Of a stretch of 64,000 nt of DNA, positions 1 to 8,421 are shown piece after piece. The position numbers and the translations under genes are program-made. How positions within the stretch are numbered: position 1 is the stretch's first letter; each line of letters opens with the position of its first letter. Under the pieces are notes generated by a model, which saw only the letters and a list, made by a program, of their open reading frames with translations, did no database searches and was not told where the DNA came from. Source of the DNA: Nonomuraea typhae (GTDB lineage: Bacteria > Actinomycetota > Actinomycetes > Streptosporangiales > Streptosporangiaceae); the NCBI RefSeq assembly GCF_009760925.1, contig NZ_VRLV01000009.1, positions 367,943 to 431,942 of the forward strand, given 5' to 3'.

Positions 1-2
1 GT

Positions 3-647
3 TTCACCGGCTTTCCCGACGAGGCGTTCATCTTCTACGAGGGCCTCGAGGCGGACAACTCCAAGGCGTACTTCACCCGCCACAAGCACCTGTACGACGA
101 CGCGGTCAGGGCGCCGATGCTCGCCCTGACCGACGCGCTGGCCGAGGAGTTCGGCGCCGCGCAGTTGTTCCGCCCCTACCGTGACGTGCGCTTCGCCAAG
201 GACAAGTCCCCCTACAAGACCCACCAGGGCGCCTTCGTCGACGTGCAGCCGGGCATCGGGCTCTACGTCGAGGTCAGCGCCGCCGGGTTGTTCGTGGCCG
301 GCGGCATCTACACCCAGGCGAGCGACCAGGTCGCCCGCTACCGCGAGGCGGCGGCCGAGGATCTGACCGGCAAGCCGCTGGAGCGGCTGGTCGACGACCT
401 GCGGGCCAGCGGGTACGACATCGGCGGCGACCGGCTCAAGACCCGGCCGCGCGGGGTGCCCGAGGACCATCCCCGGCTCGACCTGCTGCGCCACCGCTCG
501 CTCTACGCCGGCCTGCGCTCGGAGCCGGAGCCGTGGGTCCACACGCCGGAGGTCGCCGGCCGGGTGCGCGGGGCCTGGCGCGACTTCGCGCCGCTGGTGC
601 AGTGGCTGGCCACCCATGTGCGCGGCTCGGAGCTGCCCAGGCGCTGA
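3..647 (+). CDS. DUF2461 family protein (5' end outside window)
   Basis: The reading frame is open from the first bases, so the start lies upstream of the window; the first in-window ATG (117) is internal. The visible part begins FTGFPDEAFIFYEGLEADN and continues with the YRDVRFAKDKSPYKTHQGA block. These are the family hallmarks of DUF2461 (TIGR02453), a conserved bacterial and fungal protein of about 220 residues with no established biochemical role. About 214 residues are present, so only a few N-terminal residues are missing. No signal peptide or membrane segment is visible; it is probably cytosolic. The next gene starts about 54 bases downstream on the same strand behind its own ribosome-binding site. 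Family assignment is confident; function is unknown. Confidence 0.85.
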   Translation, partial: FTGFPDEAFIFYEGLEADNSKAYFTRHKHLYDDAVRAPMLALTDALAEEFGAAQLFRPYRDVRFAKDKSPYKTHQGAFVDVQPGIGLYVEVSAAGLFVAGGIYTQASDQVARYREAAAEDLTGKPLERLVDDLRASGYDIGGDRLKTRPRGVPEDHPRLDLLRHRSLYAGLRSEPEPWVHTPEVAGRVRGAWRDFAPLVQWLATHVRGSELPRR

Positions 648-700
648 CCGCGGGCCGGTACCGTTTCAGGGCAAACGGGTCGACGGGCAGGAGGGCGGCA

Positions 701-2152
701 GTGGTGCGGCTGGCTGAGCAGGCGGCGCCGGTCGAGTCCGCCTCGCCCGCGACGCGACGGGAATGGGCGTGGATCTGGGCGCTCGCGGGCGTGGCCGCGG
801 CGGTCTACGCAGCGCTGTCGCTGGTGCGGCTGCGCAACGTCGAGGCCGGCTCCTACGACCTGGTGATCTTCGACCAGGCGATCAGGTCGTACTCCGAGTT
901 CCGGCTGCCGATCGCCATCGTCAAGGGCGTGCACAACGACTTCGGGGCCGGGTTCTCGGTGCTCGGAGATCACTGGTCGCCGATCCTGGCCCTGCTCGCC
1001 CCGCTGTACTGGGTGCACGACGGGCCGGAGACGCTGCTGGTCGCGCAGGCGGTGCTGATGGCGGCGGCGGCGGTGCCGCTGTGGGTCTTCGCCCGGCGGG
1101 CGCTCGGGCCGGGGGCGGCCTACGCGGTCGCGGCGGCCTACACGCTGTCCTGGCCGGTCGCCGAGGCCGTCGCCTTCGACTTCCACGAGGTGGCGTTCGT
1201 GCCGCTGCTCACCGCGGTCATGCTCGAGCGCCGGCAGGCCGGGCGCAGGCTCGGCATGGTGGCGGCCGCGCTGGCGCTGCTGTTCGTCAAGGAGGACATG
1301 GGCCTGCTGGTCGCCGGGTTCGGCCTGGTGCTGCTGGTTCAGCGGTCGGTCAAGCTGGGCGCGGTCTTCGTGGCCGGCGGCGTGGCCTTCACCGGGCTGG
1401 CCTCCCAGGTGCTCATCCCGGCCTTCGGCGGGCGGCGCGACTACTACTGGGCCTACGGGGCGCTCGGCGACGGGGTGTCCAGCGCGCTCCGGACCGTCGT
1501 GACCGACCCGCTCGCCGCGATCGGCCTGCTCGGGACGCCGCCGATCAAGCTGGTGACGATGCTGCTCCTGCTGGCGCTCACCCTGCTGGCGGCACTGGCC
1601 TCCCCGCTGGTGCTCATGGCGCTGCCCCTGCTGGCCGAGCGCATGCTGGCCAGTTCCTTCCCCAACTGGTGGGCGCCCGATCACCACTACAACGCCTTCC
1701 TGGTCGTGGTGTTGTTCGCGGCGGGGGCGGACGGGATACGGCGCCTCGCCCGGCTGCGCCGGGTCTGGGCCGCCGGGGTCGTGGTGTTCGCGGTGGCCAC
1801 CGTGCCGTTCTTCGCGCTGGCCGAGCTCGGGAACCCGGACTCCTACCGGTGGTCGGCCAGGGAACGCGCCGCCGTCGAGGCGGCCGCCGTGGTGCCTGAC
1901 GGAGCGCTGGTCGAGAGCGCCAACTACGTGGGGCCGCAGCTGACCGCGCGCGCCCGGGTGCTGCTGTGGGATCGCACGCCCCGGTGGGCGCCCTGGGTGG
2001 TGGCCGACACCGGCAGGCTCACCTTCCCGTTCAAGAGTACGGCGGAGCAGTCAGAACGGCTGCGCATGCTGCGGGCCAACGGCTACCAGGTGCGCTTCGC
2101 CCGCGAGGGCTACACCGTGCTGCACCGGCCCGGGCCGGAGCCCCGGCTCTAG
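701..2152 (+). CDS. DUF2079-type multi-pass membrane protein
   Basis: About 483 residues with roughly ten hydrophobic segments. It starts after a short basic/polar N-terminus with a segment around residues 24-42 and ends with a soluble tail. The sequence SYDLVIFDQAIRSYSEF, and an HDP/HDH-rich first loop followed by membrane spans, resembles the DUF2079 family of predicted membrane proteins, which share a GT-C glycosyltransferase-like topology; the substrate is unknown. The longer frame extends back to 533 inside the upstream gene. I prefer GTG 701 because AGGAGGG lies at 689-695, five bases ahead; GTG 704 is equally compatible. It converges on the next gene across a tandem repeat. Family placement is by eye and should be treated as likely, not certain. 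Confidence 0.75.
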   Translation: MVRLAEQAAPVESASPATRREWAWIWALAGVAAAVYAALSLVRLRNVEAGSYDLVIFDQAIRSYSEFRLPIAIVKGVHNDFGAGFSVLGDHWSPILALLAPLYWVHDGPETLLVAQAVLMAAAAVPLWVFARRALGPGAAYAVAAAYTLSWPVAEAVAFDFHEVAFVPLLTAVMLERRQAGRRLGMVAAALALLFVKEDMGLLVAGFGLVLLVQRSVKLGAVFVAGGVAFTGLASQVLIPAFGGRRDYYWAYGALGDGVSSALRTVVTDPLAAIGLLGTPPIKLVTMLLLLALTLLAALASPLVLMALPLLAERMLASSFPNWWAPDHHYNAFLVVVLFAAGADGIRRLARLRRVWAAGVVVFAVATVPFFALAELGNPDSYRWSARERAAVEAAAVVPDGALVESANYVGPQLTARARVLLWDRTPRWAPWVVADTGRLTFPFKSTAEQSERLRMLRANGYQVRFAREGYTVLHRPGPEPRL

Positions 2153-2240
2153 GGTCCCGCGGCCTAGGAGCCGCGGCCTAGGAGCCGCGGTCTAGGAGCC
2201 GCGGTCTAGGAGCCGCAGCCTAGGAGCCGCGGTCTAGGGG
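2149..2240. repeat. 15-bp tandem repeat CTAGGAGCCGCGGTC, about six copies
   Basis: Between two convergent genes lies a short array whose unit is CTAGGAGCCGCGG followed by TC or CC. Copies differ by one or two bases and the period is 15. Each unit contains the self-complementary hexamer CCGCGG and often CCTAGG, so any two units can pair as a hairpin. CTA/TAG in the unit supplies stop codons on both strands: the forward gene ends in TAG at 2150-2152 and the reverse gene in CTA at 2234-2236. It may act as a bidirectional terminator or be slippage-generated filler. Confidence 0.85.
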
Positions 2241-4714
2241 CCGCCGCCGGTCAGGATGCGGTCCACCGTCTGGCTGGCGGCCGAGGTGGCCACGGCGGTG
2301 GCCACGGCGATCAGCACGGCCACCAGCGGCGCGGCCAGGCTGCGCAGACTGCGCACGTTCCTGACCCGGGCCCACGGCTCGCCGGCCAGGTGCATGTGGC
2401 GCCACTCCCAGAACAGGCCGAGGCCGATGAAGACCAGCGCCACCTGTCCCACCACGATCGCCAGCAGCCGCAGCTTGTCCGGGATGGACACGTCCGGCTC
2501 GACGAAGGCGGGGATGTAGGCGGACAACCCGGTGAGCAGGGCCGCCACCATCACGTGCAGCACCTTGGTCATGGGCTGGGTGCCCTTGATCCGCGGGTAG
2601 AAGTAGCCGTACAGGAAGCCGAAGGCGGGCAGGGTCAGCAGGTAGCGGGCGTCGAAGAGGTAGTGGGCCAGGTCGGGGCCGTTGGGCAGGCCGTACATGA
2701 ACACGAACGGCAGGCTCAGCAGCAGGCAGACCACGAACGCCTGCACCCCGTTGTGCCAGGGCGGGCAGGCGGCGCCGGTGGCGAAGGCGGTCTCGGGGTG
2801 GCGGCCGTGGTCGGCCAGGGCGGTTTCGAGTTCGGCGCGCTGCTGTTCGAAGTCGGCCATGGACATCTCGCCGGTGCCGATCCTGCCGCGGCCGGACCGG
2901 TACAGCTCCTGCTCGGAGTCGAGCAGGAGGCGCTTGTGCAGGGCGGCCCTGACCATCGCCCGGTGCTCCTCCGGGGTCTGCGGCTCGACCAGGCCCTCGG
3001 GGGCGGGGCCGAGCAGCCACCACGCGCTGACCCAGGCGACGATCGAGGTGATCGACAGCAGCGGCACGCTCACGTCGAGGTCGGGCAGGTCGCCGCTGCC
3101 GCGCGGGGACAGGTAGAGCACCATGAGGCAGACGGTCACGCCGGCCACGGCGGAGGGGTGGTGGATGGCCTCCTGGCGGGCGCCGAGCCGGCGCAGGCGC
3201 AGCACCAGCAGGGCGAAGCCGAGCAGGAGCAGTCCCAGGACGCCGCGCACCAGCGGGGTGAGCGCCAGGGAGCCGAAGACCGGGTCGGGGTGGCCGGCGG
3301 CGGTGCTCCAGGAGCCGTCGTCCAGCCATTCCGTGGGCGAGCCCTGCATGAGCAGGCTGAGGACGACCGCGGCGGCCACGGCGCGGCGCGACCAGGTCCG
3401 GCACACGACGGCGACCGCGGCGATCGGGATCAGCGACCAGAACAGGCCCAGCACCAGGCGGATGCTGTCGGGCGGGTAGACGCCGTGCAGCAGCGCCTTG
3501 AACCACAGGGCCAGCGCCAGGGCGCCGACGGCGGTCCCGGCGGCCACGGTGGCCAGCCGTACGACCACGAAGCGGATGCCGAGGTCGGAGCTGAAGACGA
3601 TCGCCGAGCCCGCGGCGGCCAGGACCGTGACGGCGGTGGCGGCGATCAGCACGGGATACGGGAGCTGGACGTGGCGGCCCGACCAGAGGAGCATGCCGAA
3701 GGCGAGCAGCACGCCGAGCGCCGTGACGATGAGCGCGTCGCGGGTGGTCCAGGGCGCGGGGGTGGGCACGACGCGGGTGGCGTGGCGCAGCGCGAACAGG
3801 GGCAGGGCGCCGAACATCACCACGTAGGCGATGCCCTCCAGGCCCGTGGCGTAGAACGGGCTGGCCAGGATGGGCAGGGCGAGGGCCAGCACGAAGGCGA
3901 GCTCGCGGTTGCGCGGCTGCCGCCACCACGCCGGGCCGAGCGAGCGCAGCAGGAGGGCGATGAGCGCCAGCGCGGTGCCGATGGCCAGCTCGGTGCCCCA
4001 TGAGAAGGCGGGTTCCTGCTCCTGGTCGGCGAAGCCGTAGGAGTCGTGCACGAGGGTGACGGTGACGCGGAAGTTGACCGTGAACTGCAGCCGCTCGGCC
4101 TCCTCGCGCTCGGGTTCGATGCCCGAGGTGCGCAGGACGGTCCATTCGGTCGGGAACAGGGTGATCGTGCGCTGCGGGGTCAGCAGCGGGTGGGCGGTCG
4201 GGCTGTTGAACTCGAGGTTCAGCTCCTGGCCGCGGGCGAGCTGGCGCAGGACGATCACCTGGAAGCGCGCGGTGGTCTTGCCCGCGGAGGTGACGAGCTC
4301 GGCCGGGTAACGCACCGTGGGCGCCAGCCAGCCGCCGCTGACCGCGGTCACGCCGAGGCCCTTGTCGATCACCGTGCGCAGATCGGCGGGCTGGGCGCTC
4401 CTGAGCCAGGCGGCGAGCGGGTCCTCCTCGTCCATGCGGAACGTGTGCGTGATCGTCACCCGGGCCTGGTCCAGCCGTTCGTCGATGCGGGCCCTGGGGA
4501 CCTGGCGCAGGTCCTCGGAGGTGGCCCGGGCGATGGTGACGTCGGTGGTGACCTTGCGCTCCCCGGCGGTGTCGGCGGGCAGGGGGCGCGAGGGGTCCGG
4601 CACCACGGGGGACAGCGGCCGGTCGACGGGCGTCGCGAGGACGGTACTCCAGATGATCGCCGCCGCCGAGATCGCGGCAAGCCCGTACGCGACGATCATT
4701 CGGATCAGGCCCAC
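2234..4714 (-). CDS. Large multi-pass membrane protein of unknown function (possibly DUF6185-like)
   Basis: 826 residues. An N-terminal hydrophobic segment (residues 5-25) is followed by a roughly 200-residue extracytoplasmic region and then about a dozen transmembrane segments. A soluble, charged stretch near residues 590-660 (rich in E, Q and R) is probably cytoplasmic, and a final membrane block follows. This architecture resembles large actinomycete membrane proteins grouped as DUF6185, which I cannot confirm without a search. No catalytic motif is recognisable. The start ATG at 4714 is followed by a typical hydrophobic leader; an overlapping, longer minus-strand frame (2220-4751) has an arginine/proline-rich translation typical of a shadow. 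A 16-bp inverted repeat lies in the divergent promoter region. Confidence 0.7.
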   Translation of the reverse strand: MGLIRMIVAYGLAAISAAAIIWSTVLATPVDRPLSPVVPDPSRPLPADTAGERKVTTDVTIARATSEDLRQVPRARIDERLDQARVTITHTFRMDEEDPLAAWLRSAQPADLRTVIDKGLGVTAVSGGWLAPTVRYPAELVTSAGKTTARFQVIVLRQLARGQELNLEFNSPTAHPLLTPQRTITLFPTEWTVLRTSGIEPEREEAERLQFTVNFRVTVTLVHDSYGFADQEQEPAFSWGTELAIGTALALIALLLRSLGPAWWRQPRNRELAFVLALALPILASPFYATGLEGIAYVVMFGALPLFALRHATRVVPTPAPWTTRDALIVTALGVLLAFGMLLWSGRHVQLPYPVLIAATAVTVLAAAGSAIVFSSDLGIRFVVVRLATVAAGTAVGALALALWFKALLHGVYPPDSIRLVLGLFWSLIPIAAVAVVCRTWSRRAVAAAVVLSLLMQGSPTEWLDDGSWSTAAGHPDPVFGSLALTPLVRGVLGLLLLGFALLVLRLRRLGARQEAIHHPSAVAGVTVCLMVLYLSPRGSGDLPDLDVSVPLLSITSIVAWVSAWWLLGPAPEGLVEPQTPEEHRAMVRAALHKRLLLDSEQELYRSGRGRIGTGEMSMADFEQQRAELETALADHGRHPETAFATGAACPPWHNGVQAFVVCLLLSLPFVFMYGLPNGPDLAHYLFDARYLLTLPAFGFLYGYFYPRIKGTQPMTKVLHVMVAALLTGLSAYIPAFVEPDVSIPDKLRLLAIVVGQVALVFIGLGLFWEWRHMHLAGEPWARVRNVRSLRSLAAPLVAVLIAVATAVATSAASQTVDRILTGGGP

Positions 4715-4763
4715 ACCTTGGATGATTCATCTGTGGCGGCTGATGTTCCACGCGAGTAGGTAA

Positions 4764-4779
4764 CGGTGTGATTACACCG
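4764..4779. promoter_or_regulatory. Inverted repeat CGGTGT-N4-ACACCG
   Basis: A perfect 6+4+6 dyad sits in the 136-bp divergent spacer between the large membrane protein (start 4714, minus) and the small protein starting at 4851/4893 (plus). Its size and place suit a repressor operator, but no adjacent regulator gene is present, so the binding protein is unknown. Confidence 0.5.
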
Positions 4780-4850
4780 GTCCGCCGGATTTCTAGATCG
4801 CACTAGTCTGCCCCCTTTGTGCCGATGAGCAGAGAGGGGACTGCGAAATC

Positions 4851-5465
4851 GTGTGGATCACCCGGCGACTTCGCCGCAACAAGGAGAAGGGAGTGCCTGA
4901 CGACGGCCGCTTCCCGGTCGAGCGGAAGTGGGCCTGGCAACTACAGCTGACCGCCCAGGCGGAGACGGCCCTCATGGCCGGACTGCGCGCCTACGACGAA
5001 GCCGGCGGCGAACTCACCATCCACGGGGAACACGGGGTCCTGACGCTGTCCGGACCGCCCCGGGCGATCTCGCTGTACGTGCTGGCCGCGCGCTTCGCCG
5101 CGCTCAGCCACAACGCCCTGCGCGACCCCGCCGGCGCGGTCGCGGGCCTCATGAAGGTACTGGTCGAGGTCGGCCAGCCCGGGGTCCTGCACCTGAGCGG
5201 ACCCGTCGGCGCCGAGGTCCTCGCGGCCGTCCGCGAGGTCACCGGGGAGCTCGGCAGCTGGTACGGCGACGCCGCCCTCGGTTACGTGTCGGTGGTGGCG
5301 CCCGGGGACGACGAGAACACCCTGATGATCGATCTGGGCAAGGTGGCCGATCGCCACCGTGCCGGTGAGCCCATGCGGGAGGTGGTCCAGCGGCTCATCG
5401 ACGACGGTGAGGTCACCTGGGCCCGGCCGCCCGTGGGGGAGCAGCGGCGCCTGGTTCTCCGATAG
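4851..5465 (+). CDS. Conserved-looking small protein, function unknown
   Basis: 204 residues from GTG 4851, or 190 from GTG 4893. The second start is better supported: AAGGAG at 4881-4886 sits seven bases ahead of it, and residues 1-14 from the first start (basic, RRLRRNKEKG) look like leader sequence. The protein is soluble and mixed alpha/beta in appearance, with LTIHGEHGVLTLSGPPRAI in the first third and an acidic/hydrophobic C-terminal half. I see no signal peptide, membrane span or catalytic motif and do not recognise the family. It converges on typA with a strong hairpin between the two. Coding character (G/C third positions throughout) is clear. Confidence 0.75.
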   Translation: MWITRRLRRNKEKGVPDDGRFPVERKWAWQLQLTAQAETALMAGLRAYDEAGGELTIHGEHGVLTLSGPPRAISLYVLAARFAALSHNALRDPAGAVAGLMKVLVEVGQPGVLHLSGPVGAEVLAAVREVTGELGSWYGDAALGYVSVVAPGDDENTLMIDLGKVADRHRAGEPMREVVQRLIDDGEVTWARPPVGEQRRLVLR

Positions 5466-5474
5466 CACGACGAA

Positions 5475-5503
5475 GGGGGTACGGCGCGCTCCGCCGTACC
5501 CCC
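5475..5503. terminator. Bidirectional terminator hairpin between convergent genes
   Basis: GGGGGTACGGCG at 5475-5486 pairs perfectly with CGCCGTACCCCC at 5492-5503 around a 5-nt loop. It lies between the stop of the unknown gene at 5465 and the typA stop at 5514. No long T-run follows on either strand. The same stem sequence recurs at 13830-13861 and 34246-34274. Confidence 0.85.
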
Positions 5504-5513
5504 TGTGCGTGTG

Positions 5514-7367
<1,854 letters not shown>

Positions 7368-7425
7368 GATGACGTCTCGCTCTGTGATCGTGGAGGCTGA
7401 CCGCGCGAACCGCGGCCGTTTAAGT

Positions 7426-7557
7426 CTAGTTGATCCCGCTCATGGCAGGTGCGGGCTCGTCGCTGCCCAGTGAAACCGCGCCGTCAGGCGTGAGCAGGAA
7501 CGACAGGGTCACTGTGGTGAACATCTCGGCGACCACTTCTGATTCCTTGAGCGTCAT
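7426..7557 (-). CDS. Possible 43-residue protein
   Basis: A short minus-strand frame begins ATG ACG CTC AAG (ATG at 7555-7557) and ends TAG at 7426. Its product starts MTLKESEVVAEMFTTVTLSF and has an acidic, proline-containing tail. AGGGAA lies just ahead of the ATG, which is closer than ideal for ribosome binding. Third positions are about 75% G/C, lower than neighbouring genes but above chance for this strand. It sits in the 270-bp spacer between typA and the ANL-like gene, divergent from the latter. It may be real or accidental; no family is recognised. Confidence 0.35.
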   Translation of the reverse strand: MTLKESEVVAEMFTTVTLSFLLTPDGAVSLGSDEPAPAMSGIN

Positions 7558-7607
7558 TTCCCTACCGCGGACGCAGAGATACATAGCCGCATGCACATTC
7601 GTGATGA

Positions 7608-7635
7608 TGCCGGGACGCGCGATGCTCCCTACATT
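7608..7635 (+). promoter_or_regulatory. Candidate leaderless promoter of ANL-like gene 1 (TGCCGGG-N15-TACATT)
   Basis: TACATT at 7630-7635 ends six bases before the ATG at 7642, the geometry of a leaderless actinobacterial promoter (-10 TANNNT). TGCCGGG at 7608-7614 lies 27 bases ahead of the ATG. The same heptamer stands 25-26 bases ahead of the start codon or presumed transcript start at the other two ANL-like genes. Confidence 0.45.
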
Positions 7636-7641
7636 GGCGGC

Positions 7642-8379
7642 ATGACCTGGACAGAGATGGTCATGCAGGCCGCGCCGGCGCGCGGCGACCGGCCCGCCGT
7701 CACCGACGTGCGCACCGGTGAAGTCATGACTTATGCCACTCTCGTCCGCCGAGTCACGCACGCGGCGGCAGGGTTGCGCCGCCACGGGCTGCGGTACGGC
7801 GACCGCGTGCTGGTCGACCTGCCGCCCGGCGCGGCGCTGCCCTGCGCCGTGCACGCCGTCGCGTGGTCGGGCGGCGTCGCGGTGCTCGGCCCCACGAGCA
7901 CCGCCGCCGGCCTGGCCATCGTCAACCGAAGGCGCGAGACGCGGGCGGAGAAGGTGTTCACCTTCGAGCCCGGCCAGGGGGCCGACCGGTTCTCCTCGCT
8001 GATCGGCGAGGCGTCGGTCGACTTCGGCCCGCTCGCCGGCCCCGCCCTGAGCCTCGACGGGCGGCACGTCCTGACGCACGAGGACCTCACCGGCGACCTG
8101 CGCAGGCTGGCCACCCGGCTGCACATCGTCAAGGACGACGTGGTCCTCGTCGCCGTCAACGACCCGCTCAAGGCGCTGCGGACGATGGACCTCGTCTTCG
8201 CCTGCGGCGCGCAGGTCGTGGTGGCGCACGAGCCGACGCTCATCGGCTGCCGGGTGCTGGCCAGCGAGCACGCGGCCACGCTGGTCGTGGCGCCGTACGA
8301 ACTGGCCAGGCGGCTGCTGGGCGATCCGCTGCTGCGCGTGATCGACGACCGGGCGGTCGTGAGCTCACTCGCTCTGTGA
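7642..8379 (+). CDS. Truncated ANL-superfamily (AMP-binding) protein lacking the P-loop, copy 1
   Basis: 245 residues that follow the N-terminal half of acyl-CoA synthetases. It starts with a WTEMVMQAAPARGDRPAVTD block, then the YATLVRRVTHAAAGLRRHG helix, GDRVLVDLPP, and HAVAWSGGVAVLGPTS. It later has VLTHEDL, DDVVLVAVNDPLKAL, and VVAPYELARRLL. The ATP-binding loop normally preceding the VLTHRNL helix (SSGTTGxPKG) is missing: ALSLDGR joins directly to HVLTHEDL. The protein also ends before the catalytic core and C-terminal domain. It is therefore a probable pseudoenzyme. ATG 7642 is chosen over the upstream ATG 7591 because a TACATT box stands six bases before it. The gene ends 42 bases before the LuxR regulator's preferred start, so the two are probably co-transcribed. 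Confidence 0.85.
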   Translation: MTWTEMVMQAAPARGDRPAVTDVRTGEVMTYATLVRRVTHAAAGLRRHGLRYGDRVLVDLPPGAALPCAVHAVAWSGGVAVLGPTSTAAGLAIVNRRRETRAEKVFTFEPGQGADRFSSLIGEASVDFGPLAGPALSLDGRHVLTHEDLTGDLRRLATRLHIVKDDVVLVAVNDPLKALRTMDLVFACGAQVVVAHEPTLIGCRVLASEHAATLVVAPYELARRLLGDPLLRVIDDRAVVSSLAL

Positions 8380-8408
8380 GAAACCGGTGACAGAGAGCGC
8401 CAAGTGAG
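8364..8408. promoter_or_regulatory. Inverted repeat across the ANL1 stop / LuxR1 start
   Basis: CTCACTCGCTCTGT at 8364-8377 can pair, with a small bulge, with ACAGAGAGCGCCAAGTGAG at 8390-8408. The structure covers the stop of the ANL-like gene and reaches into the leader of the regulator, including the alternative GTG start at 8404. A shorter dyad, CTCAC-N7-GTGAG, is contained at 8364-8380. It may be an operator or a coupling hairpin. Confidence 0.45.
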
Positions 8409-8421
8409 CGAGGGTGAAAGC

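Noticed and set aside
503..1687. 394-codon minus-strand frame over the DUF2079 gene
   Set aside because: Gln/Arg/His-rich composition typical of antisense frames in high-GC DNA.
7642..8379. Annotating the ANL-like proteins as acyl-CoA synthetases
   Set aside because: The ATP loop and the whole catalytic C-terminal half are missing in every copy.
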